Source: Croceitalea sp947503285 (GTDB lineage: Bacteria > Bacteroidota > Bacteroidia > Flavobacteriales > Flavobacteriaceae). From it: a stretch of DNA of 64,000 nt. Below the pieces are notes generated by a model. That model searched no databases. It worked only from the letters and a program-made list of their open reading frames with translations, and was not told the origin of the DNA. The stretch is taken from the NCBI RefSeq assembly GCF_036985505.1, contig NZ_BTGQ01000004.1, forward strand, positions 372,001-436,000, given 5' to 3'. Position 1 is the first letter of the stretch; each line of letters opens with the position of its first letter. This document shows, in pieces, positions 53,231 through 62,464 of the stretch. A program made the position numbers and the translations under genes.

Positions 53231-54514
53231 CTACCTTTTATCTACTTCGACAAAAGGACGATGGTTCTCACCAATATAAATTTGACGAGGTCGACCAATC
53301 GGTTCGTTTCTTAAACGCATTTCCCTCCATTGGGCAATCCACCCCGGTAATCTGCCCAAAGCGAACATTACCGTAAACATATCCGTTGGTATTCCTAAAG
53401 CGCGATAAATAATTCCAGAATAGAAGTCCACATTGGGGTAAAGCTTCCTTTTTACGAAATATTCATCTTCCAACGCTTCTTTCTCCAATCCCTTGGCAAT
53501 ATCCAAGATAGGGTCATTGATACCTAAATCCGCCAAAACCTCATCAGCGGCTTTTTTAATGATTCTCGCACGTGGATCAAAGTTTTTATAAACACGGTGA
53601 CCAAAGCCCATTAATCTGAATGGGTCTTCTTTATCTTTGGCCTTGGCCATATATTTTTTAGTATCACCACCATCAGCTTCAATAGCTTCCAACATTTCAA
53701 GAACGGCTTGGTTGGCACCGCCGTGCAATGGGCCCCATAGTGCCGATATACCGGCAGAAAGTGATGCAAACAGTCCTGCATGTGATGACCCAACGATCCT
53801 TACCGTTGACGTCGAACAATTTTGTTCGTGATCGGCATGTAAGATCAATAATTTATCCAAAGCATCTATGACGATCTTATTCCGTTTGTACTCTTGGTTT
53901 GGCCTTTTGAACATCATTTTATGGATGTTCTCTACATAACCTAAAGAATCGTCACCATAATCTAACGGAAGTCCCATTTTCTTACGCATCGCCCAAGCAA
54001 CCAACACAGGAAATTTAGCTAGTATACGAACAATGGAATTATACATGGCATCATTGGATGCTACATCTACAGATCCCGGATTAAAAGCCACCAAGGCACT
54101 TGTCAATGAAGATAAAACACCCATGGGGTGTGCCGATTTCGGAAAACCATCCAAAATCTTTTTCATCTCCTCATCTACATGGGACTCATTTTTGATATCA
54201 AGATGAAAAGCGGCCAATTGCTCTTTATTGGGCAACTCCCCAAAAATCAATAAATAGGCTACCTCAAGAAAATCCGCTTTTTCAGCCAACTCTTCAATGG
54301 AATATCCGCAATACCTTAAAATACCTTTCTCACCATCTAAAAAGGTAATGGCGCTTTCGCATGAGCCCGTATTCTTGTAGCCAGGGTCAATTGTGACCAT
54401 ACCACTCAAGCCACGCAGGGTTTTAATATCGATTGCCAATTCATCTTCCGTTCCTTCGATTACCGGAAACTCATATTTTTTACCTTCAAATTCAAGAGTA
54501 GCAGTTTTTGACAT
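53231..54514 (-). CDS. gltA: citrate synthase
   Basis: 427 residues. All family marks: GYKNTGSCESAITFLDGEKG, LHADHEQNCSTS, ALWGPLHGGANQ and GFGHRVYKNFDPRA, with the catalytic His/Asp set. First step of the TCA cycle. It has its own terminator downstream. The glgA-like gene is upstream. Confidence 0.97.
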   Translation of the reverse strand: MSKTATLEFEGKKYEFPVIEGTEDELAIDIKTLRGLSGMVTIDPGYKNTGSCESAITFLDGEKGILRYCGYSIEELAEKADFLEVAYLLIFGELPNKEQLAAFHLDIKNESHVDEEMKKILDGFPKSAHPMGVLSSLTSALVAFNPGSVDVASNDAMYNSIVRILAKFPVLVAWAMRKKMGLPLDYGDDSLGYVENIHKMMFKRPNQEYKRNKIVIDALDKLLILHADHEQNCSTSTVRIVGSSHAGLFASLSAGISALWGPLHGGANQAVLEMLEAIEADGGDTKKYMAKAKDKEDPFRLMGFGHRVYKNFDPRARIIKKAADEVLADLGINDPILDIAKGLEKEALEDEYFVKRKLYPNVDFYSGIIYRALGIPTDMFTVMFALGRLPGWIAQWREMRLRNEPIGRPRQIYIGENHRPFVEVDKR

Positions 54515-54629
54515 GTACGTATATTTGTTAAAATTAAGACCTTAAATTTAAGAAAAATGGAAGCTCTTAACAATTAAAGCGTTAAAAATTGGATTATTCT
54601 TAACAGAATAAAAACAAGTGTAAAACAAG

Positions 54630-56165
54630 TTACAATTGATACAGTTTTGAGTAATAGGCATTCACTGACTTCTGCCAGGTAAAACGCGCTTTTTTGGCGT
54701 TGGCCTGAATCTTTTTCCAAGTCGGTTTGTCATTGACGAAAACATCAAGTGCCAAATCAAAAGTGGCGAGCATATCCGCTATTTTCTCATCGTATTTGTC
54801 GCCCCCAAAACCAAAACCTGTCTTCATATGTTTAACGGTATCTATCAGCCCGCCGGTATGGTGCACCAAACATGGGTTTCCATTACGCATTGATAACATT
54901 TGGCTAATGCCGCAAGGTTCAAAAAGACTTGGCATAAAGTAGAGGTCAGATTCTAAGTACATGGAATCTATAAGACTTTCTGATTGCCCATTGGTGAATA
55001 TAAAGTTTTTGTGCTTGTAGCTCATTTCACGAAAGAGCTCTTCATATTCGGGTGCCCCGGTACCCAACAAAATGAAAATACCATCAACTTTTTCAAGTTT
55101 TTGCAGTATTTCTACAAAAGCCTCTGGCGAGCGTTTAAAAAAATAGAATTTTTGTTCGGTCAATCTAGCGACACTTGAGACTATAAATTTGGGGCGAGTA
55201 CCTACGTATTGCATTATTTTCTCTCCGGTATGTGCCAAAAAATCAGCTTTGTATTTTTTTGATTCTTCTTGTAACCACTTAAAAAGAGCCTTTACCGTAT
55301 TTCGATAAATGTGGCCTTTCTCCTCAACATTGACGTTCTTGTAGTTACAGCCATTGAGTATACCGAACAGTCGTTCTTCTTTATTGGCCTGTTGCAGGTC
55401 TTTTTCCAACCCCTCACCCCCTATAAACTGTGGTGGGTCACTTGGTTTCATTACATCTTCTTTGTACGATGGGGAAACGGTATGGACGGCATCTGCAAAA
55501 CGAATACCGACTGCCATTAGATTGATGCAATCGGGATAACGGTAATCAAGCAGGCTCTCCTCATCATAACGAACATCTGGGAACCAATTTCGTACTGAAG
55601 AATAATTGTTCTCAAAAGGTCTTATACCCTGAATTGCGAGATTATGGATACTATACACAAATCGAATCTTTTTCAGGTTCTCGTACCTCAAATGGTACTC
55701 CCGTAAAAAAAGTAACAGGCTACTATGCCAATCGTGGAGATGGATAATATTTAGTTCTCCGAACACCTCTTGTTTTACTGCCTCGGCAACAGCTGTACAG
55801 AAAATAAAATATTTAATGGCATCGGTAAAAAAAGGTTCCTCTGGATCATCATGGTAGATATGTGCAATTCCCCCAGCCTCGATTTCTGGATGGTGTATCA
55901 CATAATGATGAATATTCTGAATAGTTTTTTTTGGCTTTACCTGATATAGTTCCGCGGTATAGTTCAGGCCTCTCAATTCAAAGTTTAACGTAGTTATGAA
56001 ATCTTGACCTTGGTGCAGCCTACCATAAGACGGTACTGCGACATGCACCCTATCGCCACTTTCGGCTATTTGTCTTGGTACATCACGAACCACATCACCC
56101 ATGCCACCCGCCTTACAGTTCGCGATTGCATCGTTTTCGGCCGCGGCAAACAAAAAATTATTCAT
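54630..56165 (-). CDS. glycogen synthase-like GT5 glycosyltransferase
   Basis: 511 residues. It fits GT5 ADP-/UDP-glucose glycogen synthase: an N-terminal CKAGGMGDVVRDVP loop (usually K-T/V-GGLGDV), HLHDWHSS, PSLFEPCGISQM and TGGLIDTV. It elongates alpha-1,4-glucan. Its place between eno and gltA is unusual for this gene string and may be an insertion, which is inference. No other glycogen gene is adjacent. Confidence 0.88.
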   Translation of the reverse strand: MNNFLFAAAENDAIANCKAGGMGDVVRDVPRQIAESGDRVHVAVPSYGRLHQGQDFITTLNFELRGLNYTAELYQVKPKKTIQNIHHYVIHHPEIEAGGIAHIYHDDPEEPFFTDAIKYFIFCTAVAEAVKQEVFGELNIIHLHDWHSSLLLFLREYHLRYENLKKIRFVYSIHNLAIQGIRPFENNYSSVRNWFPDVRYDEESLLDYRYPDCINLMAVGIRFADAVHTVSPSYKEDVMKPSDPPQFIGGEGLEKDLQQANKEERLFGILNGCNYKNVNVEEKGHIYRNTVKALFKWLQEESKKYKADFLAHTGEKIMQYVGTRPKFIVSSVARLTEQKFYFFKRSPEAFVEILQKLEKVDGIFILLGTGAPEYEELFREMSYKHKNFIFTNGQSESLIDSMYLESDLYFMPSLFEPCGISQMLSMRNGNPCLVHHTGGLIDTVKHMKTGFGFGGDKYDEKIADMLATFDLALDVFVNDKPTWKKIQANAKKARFTWQKSVNAYYSKLYQL

Positions 56166-56217
56166 CCATTTAATTTTTTTCGAGCGATAATATACGTTTA
56201 AAACAGCGCAAAAAAAA

Positions 56218-56238
56218 GCCTTTCAAAATAAGAAAGGC
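56218..56238 (-). terminator. intrinsic terminator after enolase
   Basis: Stem GCCTTTC (56218-56224) and GAAAGGC (56232-56238), loop AAAATAA; a long T run follows on the minus strand. Confidence 0.8.
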
Positions 56239-56266
56239 CCTTTTCCATATTAAAAAATCTTTAGGT

Positions 56267-57559
56267 TTATTTTACTTTGAACGCTTTCTCTTGTGGGTAA
56301 TATGCAATTTCACCCAGTTCTTCTTCTATACGCAACAATTGGTTATACTTTGCCATTCGGTCACTACGTGAGGCAGAACCTGTTTTAATCTGTCCAGTAT
56401 TCAGTGCTACGGCTAGATCGGCAATCGTATTGTCTTCCGTTTCGCCCGAGCGATGCGACATTACAGAGGTATACCCCGCATTTTTCGCCATATTTACCGC
56501 AGCTATGGTCTCTGTCAATGTACCTATCTGATTGACCTTGATCAAAATGGAGTTGGCTATACCATTTTCAATTCCGCGAGAAAGCCTTTCCACATTCGTC
56601 ACAAACAAATCATCACCTACCAATTGAACCTTATCCCCTATTTTTTCAGTTAGGAGTTTCCAACCATCCCAATCGTTTTCATCCATTCCATCCTCAATGG
56701 AAATGATCGGGTATTTTGCGGATAAATCGGCTAAGTACTGTGCCTGTTCCGCAGAAGTCCTGATTTTTCCTTTATCCCCCTCAAATTTGGTGTAATCGTA
56801 CTTTCCATCTACATAGAACTCGGCAGCCGCACAATCCAAGGCAATCATCACATCATCCCCCAACTTATAGCCAGCTTTATCAACAGCTTTTGCAATAGTA
56901 TCCAAAGCGTCTTCCGTACCACCTTCCAATGTAGGGGCGAAACCACCCTCGTCACCAACGGCAGTACTTAAATTACGATCATGGAGCACTTTCTTAAGGT
57001 TATGGAAAATTTCGGTTCCCATTTGCATTGCATGGCTAAAGTCTTTGGCTTTTACAGGCATAACCATAAACTCTTGAAAAGCAATTGGTGCATCAGAATG
57101 TGATCCCCCATTAATAATGTTCATCATTGGAACTGGAAGGGTATTGGCACTTACGCCACCCACGTATCGATACAAAGGCATTGAAAGCTCTTCAGCTGCA
57201 GCTTTTGCAACGGCCAAGGAAACTCCCAAAATCGCATTGGCACCTAACTTCGATTTGTTTGGTGTTCCGTCTAAATCGATCATGGTTTGATCGATATAAT
57301 TTTGTTCAAAAACCGACGCACCCACCAATTCTTCAGCGATTACGGTATTCACATTGTTAACGGCCTTACCGACACCTTTACCCATAAATGAATTACCGCC
57401 ATCACGCAGCTCAACAGCTTCATGCTCACCCGTTGAAGCACCTGAGGGCACCGCAGCCCTACCAAGCACGCCATTTTCCGTGATCACATCTACCTCGACC
57501 GTAGGATTACCTCGAGAATCTAAAATTTGTCTTGCATGGATATTGATAATAACACTCAT
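56267..57559 (-). CDS. eno: enolase
   Basis: 430 residues with the opening RQILDSRGNPTVEVDV, metal ligands in EDGMDENDWDG, KVNQIGTLTET and SHRSGETED. It turns 2-phosphoglycerate into phosphoenolpyruvate. Downstream terminator; carA upstream. Confidence 0.98.
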   Translation of the reverse strand: MSVIINIHARQILDSRGNPTVEVDVITENGVLGRAAVPSGASTGEHEAVELRDGGNSFMGKGVGKAVNNVNTVIAEELVGASVFEQNYIDQTMIDLDGTPNKSKLGANAILGVSLAVAKAAAEELSMPLYRYVGGVSANTLPVPMMNIINGGSHSDAPIAFQEFMVMPVKAKDFSHAMQMGTEIFHNLKKVLHDRNLSTAVGDEGGFAPTLEGGTEDALDTIAKAVDKAGYKLGDDVMIALDCAAAEFYVDGKYDYTKFEGDKGKIRTSAEQAQYLADLSAKYPIISIEDGMDENDWDGWKLLTEKIGDKVQLVGDDLFVTNVERLSRGIENGIANSILIKVNQIGTLTETIAAVNMAKNAGYTSVMSHRSGETEDNTIADLAVALNTGQIKTGSASRSDRMAKYNQLLRIEEELGEIAYYPQEKAFKVK

Positions 57560-57676
57560 TGTCTTTTAATTTATAGTTGAAAAATCTTTAACGAAGATAC
57601 GAAAGGCCACGTTTTTAACTTCATGATAACCAACATAAAAACGATGCAAACACCTTAATAAACCAACTATAACGTT

Positions 57677-58789
57677 TTAGTTGACACTGGCTTTAATTGC
57701 TTCGAAAAATTGATCGAAAAGATAATCAGCATCATGTGGTCCTGGGCTTGCCTCTGGATGATATTGCACCGAAAAGACATTCTTGTACTTCATCTTGATT
57801 CCAGCAACGGTCTGGTCATTTAAATGGGTGTGGGTAACCTCTAAATCAGGATGTGCCTCAGCCTCTTCTTTGTTTATGGCGAAACCATGGTTTTGAGAGG
57901 TAATCTCACCCTTACCGGTCATTAGGTTCAAGATGGGATGGTTAATTCCGCGATGCCCGTTATGCATTTTGTAGGTAGAAACCCCATTGGCCAATGCCAA
58001 TACCTGATGGCCCAAACAAATTCCGAAAAGTGGTTTGTTCCCCTTAAGTATTTCTTTTGTAGTCTCTATTGCCTCGGTCAGGGGTTCGGGATCGCCGGGG
58101 CCGTTTGAAATGAAATAGGCATCGGGATCCCAATCAGACAATTCTTCTTTCGAGGTATTGTAAGGGTACACTTTTATGTACGCATCACGTTTGGCCAAAT
58201 TTCGAAGAATATTCCTCTTGATACCGATATCGAGTGCTGAGATTTTATATGTGGCATTTTCGTTACCAAAATAATAGGGTTCTTTAGTGGATACTTGTGA
58301 AGCTAGCTCAAGACCTTTCATGCTAGGCACTTGCTTCAATTCTTTTTTCAAACCCTCTATATCATCCACTCGGGTGGAGATTACGGCATTCATGGCACCA
58401 TTATCCCTAATATAACTAACCAAAGCACGGGTATCGACGTCAGAAACCGCAAAAAGGCCATTCTCCTCTAAAAACCCCAACAAACTTGAGTCAGCACTGG
58501 GCCGTGAATAGTTGTAGCTGAAATTTTTCACAATGAGACCTGCTATCTTGATGGAATCTGATTCCATTTCTTCACTATTGGTCCCGTAATTACCGATATG
58601 TGCGTTGGTCGCCACCATCAGTTGACCGTAATACGAAGGATCGGTGAAAATCTCTTGGTATCCTGTCATTCCGGTATTGAAGCATACTTCCCCAAATGCC
58701 GTACCTTCCCTATCGCCAACGGCTTTTCCATAGAAAATGGTGCCATCTTCCAATAATACGAGTGCTTTCTTTTTTGTTTGGTATTTCAT
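57677..58789 (-). CDS. carA: carbamoyl-phosphate synthase small subunit
   Basis: 370 residues. Class I glutamine amidotransferase: CLGHQ in GICLGHQVLALANG with the catalytic Cys, later YHPEASPGPHD with His and Glu. It supplies ammonia from glutamine to CarB, which is not in this window. Preceded by rplQ with a hairpin between. Confidence 0.97.
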   Translation of the reverse strand: MKYQTKKKALVLLEDGTIFYGKAVGDREGTAFGEVCFNTGMTGYQEIFTDPSYYGQLMVATNAHIGNYGTNSEEMESDSIKIAGLIVKNFSYNYSRPSADSSLLGFLEENGLFAVSDVDTRALVSYIRDNGAMNAVISTRVDDIEGLKKELKQVPSMKGLELASQVSTKEPYYFGNENATYKISALDIGIKRNILRNLAKRDAYIKVYPYNTSKEELSDWDPDAYFISNGPGDPEPLTEAIETTKEILKGNKPLFGICLGHQVLALANGVSTYKMHNGHRGINHPILNLMTGKGEITSQNHGFAINKEEAEAHPDLEVTHTHLNDQTVAGIKMKYKNVFSVQYHPEASPGPHDADYLFDQFFEAIKASVN

Positions 58790-58822
58790 CTGTAAACTAA
58801 AATTTCACAAAAAAACATAAAA

Positions 58823-58848
58823 AAAGGATACGTTTTAGCGTATCCTTT
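58823..58848 (-). terminator. hairpin between rplQ and carA
   Basis: Stem AAAGGATACG (58823-58832) with CGTATCCTTT (58839-58848), six-base loop, A/T flanks. It ends the ribosomal message or attenuates carA. Confidence 0.75.
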
Positions 58849-58876
58849 CATCTATTATAAACTAATAATTAACATG

Positions 58877-59374
58877 TTATTCTTCAGAATCATCTGTTGG
58901 TGTTTCTACAACCGGGGCGGTCTCTACCTTTTTACCACCACCTCTTCTACTTCTTCTCGTAGATTTCTTTTTCGGTTTGTCTGCATTGTAAGTTTCATTG
59001 AAGTCAACCAACTCTATCATAGCCATATCAGCGTTGTCACCCAATCGATTACCTAATTTGATAATTCTGGTATAACCACCTGGCCTTTCACCGATTTTCT
59101 CAGAAACCGTTCCGAAAAGTTCTGTGACCGCATACTTGCTTCTCAAATTTGAGAAAACTATTCTGCGATTATGGGTACCTTTCTCTGTGGTTTGATTATT
59201 CTCAATCTTTGATTTGGTAATCAAAGGTTCAACGAACTGTTTCAAAGCCTTTGCCTTGGCAACCGTTGTATGAATTCTTTTATGCTCAATTAGGGAACAT
59301 GCCATATTGGCCAACATCGCCTTTCTATGTGCGGCCGTTCTTCCTAAGTGATTAAATTTCTTTCCGTGTCTCAT
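58877..59374 (-). CDS. rplQ: ribosomal protein L17 with charged C-terminal tail
   Basis: 165 residues; the core L17 (RHGKKFNHLGRTAAHRKAML) is about 120. A lysine/arginine-rich then acidic tail (KPKKKSTRRSRRGGGKK, then DDSEE) extends it, as seen in Bacteroidetes. Confidence 0.96.
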   Translation of the reverse strand: MRHGKKFNHLGRTAAHRKAMLANMACSLIEHKRIHTTVAKAKALKQFVEPLITKSKIENNQTTEKGTHNRRIVFSNLRSKYAVTELFGTVSEKIGERPGGYTRIIKLGNRLGDNADMAMIELVDFNETYNADKPKKKSTRRSRRGGGKKVETAPVVETPTDDSEE

Positions 59375-59433
59375 GTGCTTATTTTATCATCTTGCTACCA
59401 AACCCGAACACTTCGAGGAGCAAAATATGATTA

Positions 59434-60426
59434 TTAATCTTTATCTAATTTATATTTGGCCAAATCCATTCCAAACTGAAGCCCTTTGTTGATTACAAGT
59501 TCTTCCAACTCAGTCAATGATTTTTTTCCAAAATTCCTGAATTTCATCAAATCGTTCTTATTAAAAGAAACCAAATCCCCTAGGGTATCCACTTCAGCTG
59601 CTTTTAAACAATTCAACGCGCGTACCGACAAATCCATATCGACCAATTTGGTCTTCAAAAGCTGGCGCATGTGCAATGATTCTTCATCATAGGTTTCGGT
59701 TTGGGCGATTTCATCAGCTTCTAATGTAATGCGCTCATCAGAGAACAACATGAAATGGTGAATCAAAACTTTGGCAGCTTCCGTCAAAGCATCTTTTGGG
59801 TGTATCGAACCATCTGTCACAATCTCGAAAACCAACTTTTCAAAATCGGTCTTTTGTTCGACCCTAAAGTTTTCGATGCTGTATTTAACGTTTTTCACTG
59901 GAGTATAAACCGAATCCACCGCGATACTTCCTAGCGGGGAATTTGATTTTTTATTCTCTTCAGCAGGTACGTAGCCCCGTCCTTTTTCGATGATGATTTC
60001 TAAGTTTACGGCGACTTTAGCATCCATATTGCAAATGACCAAATCGGGATTCAATACTTGATACCCTGAAATGAATTTTTGAAAATCACCTGCGGTCAAT
60101 TGGTCTTTACCACTAACCGAAATAGATACGGTCTCACTTTCAACATCATCAATCTGTCTTTTGAAACGAACCTGTTTCAAGTTCAAAATGATTTCCGTAA
60201 CATCTTCAACAACACCGGGTATAACAGAAAACTCATGCTCAACACCATCGATGCGTACCGATGTAATTGCAAAACCTTCCAATGAAGAAAGTAGTACTCT
60301 TCGTAATGCGTTCCCAACAGTTAATCCATAGCCAGGTTCCAAAGGGCGGAATTCAAATTTCCCCTCGAAATCTGTTGAGTCTATCATTATAACTTTATCG
60401 GGCTTCTGAAAATTAAGTAATGCCAT
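59434..60426 (-). CDS. rpoA: RNA polymerase alpha subunit
   Basis: 330 residues: the N-terminal assembly domain (FRPLEPGYGLTVGNALRRVLLSS) and the C-terminal DNA-binding domain (RNFGKKSLTELEE). It nucleates polymerase assembly and contacts UP elements or regulators. Confidence 0.98.
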   Translation of the reverse strand: MALLNFQKPDKVIMIDSTDFEGKFEFRPLEPGYGLTVGNALRRVLLSSLEGFAITSVRIDGVEHEFSVIPGVVEDVTEIILNLKQVRFKRQIDDVESETVSISVSGKDQLTAGDFQKFISGYQVLNPDLVICNMDAKVAVNLEIIIEKGRGYVPAEENKKSNSPLGSIAVDSVYTPVKNVKYSIENFRVEQKTDFEKLVFEIVTDGSIHPKDALTEAAKVLIHHFMLFSDERITLEADEIAQTETYDEESLHMRQLLKTKLVDMDLSVRALNCLKAAEVDTLGDLVSFNKNDLMKFRNFGKKSLTELEELVINKGLQFGMDLAKYKLDKD

Positions 60427-60445
60427 AATTGGATCAGTGTTGTTT

Positions 60446-61051
60446 TTATTTAGAATATAACTCGACGATTAACTGTTCTTTGATGTTCTCAGGAATCTGA
60501 AGTCTCTCTGGTACGGCAACGAAGGTTCCTTCCTTCTTTTCGCCATTCCATGTAATCCATTCATAAACACTGCTATTATTCCCTAAAGAATCGTTGATAG
60601 CTTGAACGGATTTCGATTTTTCACGAACACCAACAACATCGCCGGCCTTTAATGAATAAGAAGGTATGTTCACCAACTCACCATTTACTGTAATGTGTCT
60701 ATGTGACACCAATTGTCTTGCCCCTCGTCTAGTCGGTGCAATACCCATTCTGTAAACCACATTATCTAAACGTGACTCACAAAGTTGTAAGAGAACCTCA
60801 CCAGTTACACCTTCTTTTCTTTTAGCCGATGCGAACAGGTTTCTAAACTGACGCTCTAAAATACCGTAGGTATATTTTGCTTTTTGCTTTTCCATCAATT
60901 GGATTGCGTACTCTGACTTTTTACCACGGCGACGGTTGTTACCGTGTTGTCCTGGAGGGTAATTCTTTTTTTCGAAGGCTTTATCGTCTCCGAAAATCGC
61001 CTCACCGAATTTACGGGCGATTTTTGATTTTGGTCCTGTATATCTTGCCAT
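60446..61051 (-). CDS. rpsD: ribosomal protein S4
   Basis: 201 residues; start MARYTGPKSKIARKFGE and the S4 RNA-binding part (RRGARQLVSHRHITVNG). 30S assembly protein and regulator of this operon in other bacteria. Confidence 0.98.
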   Translation of the reverse strand: MARYTGPKSKIARKFGEAIFGDDKAFEKKNYPPGQHGNNRRRGKKSEYAIQLMEKQKAKYTYGILERQFRNLFASAKRKEGVTGEVLLQLCESRLDNVVYRMGIAPTRRGARQLVSHRHITVNGELVNIPSYSLKAGDVVGVREKSKSVQAINDSLGNNSSVYEWITWNGEKKEGTFVAVPERLQIPENIKEQLIVELYSK

Positions 61052-61155
61052 CTTCTTGTTTTAAGAAAGTGTGATTATGAATTAAGGCTTATCCTTCGAT
61101 AATCTTCATACACTCTCAAGTGAAAATCCGCCATTGGCGGACCATATTAAATTAA

Positions 61156-61548
61156 TTATACTCTTCTTCTTTTCGGAGGTCTACAACCATTATGTGGCAT
61201 TGGGGTCACGTCAATGATTTCTGTTACCTCAATACCAGAGTTATGAATGGAACGTATCGCAGATTCCCTACCGTTACCTGGCCCTTTGACATAGACCTTT
61301 ACTTTTCGCAATCCTGCTTCATGTGCCACTTTCGCACAATCTTCAGCTGCTACCTGAGCGGCATAAGGAGTGTTCTTCTTAGAACCCCTGAACCCTTGTT
61401 TACCTGCTGAAGACCATGAAATTACATCTCCTTTTTTATTGGTCAAGGAAATAATGATATTATTAAAAGATGCCGTAATGTGTGCTTCTCCGTTTGAATC
61501 AACAATTACTTTGCGCTTTTTTGTTGTCTTTGTATTTGCTTTTGCCAT
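61156..61548 (-). CDS. rpsK: ribosomal protein S11
   Basis: 130 residues; Gly-rich SAGKQGFRGSKKNTPYAAQ and closing PMPHNGCRPPKRRRV. 30S platform protein. Confidence 0.98.
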   Translation of the reverse strand: MAKANTKTTKKRKVIVDSNGEAHITASFNNIIISLTNKKGDVISWSSAGKQGFRGSKKNTPYAAQVAAEDCAKVAHEAGLRKVKVYVKGPGNGRESAIRSIHNSGIEVTEIIDVTPMPHNGCRPPKRRRV

Positions 61549-61552
61549 ATTT

Positions 61553-61586
61553 TCTAGTTTCTAGCTGTTAGTTTTTAGTTATTGGA
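61553..61586. repeat. degenerate heptad stretch
   Basis: CTAGTTT CTAGCTG TTAGTTT TTAGTTA TTGG in the rpsK-rpsM spacer; period seven, imperfect. Confidence 0.5.
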
Positions 61587-61654
61587 ATCCTAGACTTTTA
61601 CATTTCAAACAGATTCTTCTAACTTCTAAAGACTAATGACTACCGTTCTATTTA

Positions 61655-62029
61655 TTATTTAGTTGCTTTTTTCTTATTGGCAACTGTTTTACGCTTTCCT
61701 TTTCTTGTCCTAGAGTTGTTCTTGGTACGTTGGCCCCTCAACGGGAGACCAGATCTATGACGAATACCCCTGTAGCATCCGATATCCATCAAACGCTTGA
61801 TATTCAATTGGGTTTCAGACCTAAGCTCTCCTTCTATAGTGTACGAAGAAACTGCATCACGGATTTTACCGATTTCATCATCGTTCCATTCCGAAACCTT
61901 TTTATCCTCGCTTACGCCTGATTTTTCTAAAATCTCTTTGGCACGGCTCTTACCAATTCCGAAGATATAGGTAAGTGCAATTACACCTCGCTTTTGTTTT
62001 GGGATATCTACCCCTGCAATTCTTGCCAT
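61655..62029 (-). CDS. rpsM: ribosomal protein S13
   Basis: 124 residues; MARIAGVDIPKQKRGVIALT, GCYRGIRHRSGLPLRGQRT and a basic tail. Head of the 30S subunit, contacts P-site tRNA. Confidence 0.98.
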   Translation of the reverse strand: MARIAGVDIPKQKRGVIALTYIFGIGKSRAKEILEKSGVSEDKKVSEWNDDEIGKIRDAVSSYTIEGELRSETQLNIKRLMDIGCYRGIRHRSGLPLRGQRTKNNSRTRKGKRKTVANKKKATK

Positions 62030-62031
62030 AA

Positions 62032-62148
62032 TTACCCTTGTCTTTGTTTAAATCTAGGATTCTTTTTGTTGATTACGTATAATCTGCCCTTTCTGCGAAC
62101 AATCTTGCAGTCAGCACTTCTTTTCTTTATTGATGCCCTTACTTTCAT
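62032..62148 (-). CDS. rpmJ: ribosomal protein L36
   Basis: 38 residues; MKVRASIKKRSADCKIVRR then KGRLYVINKKNPRFKQRQG. Only one of the usual zinc cysteines is kept (Cys14 with the second Cys replaced), the Cys-minus type. Fits between rpsM and infA. Confidence 0.95.
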   Translation of the reverse strand: MKVRASIKKRSADCKIVRRKGRLYVINKKNPRFKQRQG

Positions 62149-62158
62149 CCTTTACTTC

Positions 62159-62374
62159 TTAGTATCTATATGTAATTCTTGCTTTGGTCAAATCATATGG
62201 GCTCATCTCTAACTTCACTTTATCACCTGGAAGCAATTTGATATAATGCATACGCATCTTTCCTGAGATATGGGCCGTTACTACGTGACCATTTTCTAAT
62301 TCAACACGAAACATCGCATTTGATAATGCTTCGATTATTGATCCGTCTTGTTCTATTGCTGGCTGTTTTGCCAT
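62159..62374 (-). CDS. infA: translation initiation factor IF-1
   Basis: 71 residues, OB fold; FRVELENGHVVTAHISGKMR and GDKVKLEMSPYDLTKARI. It blocks the A site during initiation. Confidence 0.98.
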   Translation of the reverse strand: MAKQPAIEQDGSIIEALSNAMFRVELENGHVVTAHISGKMRMHYIKLLPGDKVKLEMSPYDLTKARITYRY

Positions 62375-62381
62375 TTTCTTA

Positions 62382-62409
62382 GTTGTTTGTTGTTCGTTGT
62401 TCGTTGTTC
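62382..62409 (+). repeat. heptad repeat GTTGTT(T/C) x4
   Basis: One GTTGTTT and three GTTGTTC units in the 90-bp spacer between secY and infA, within the ribosomal block. Confidence 0.85.
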
Positions 62410-62464
62410 GTTTTTGCTAAACTCGTTTTACCATAAACCAGCAACCATCAACTTTAAACTAATT

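Noticed and set aside
61551..61650. Small gene in the rpsM-rpsK spacer
   Set aside because: Only degenerate heptads and short frames without protein-like composition.
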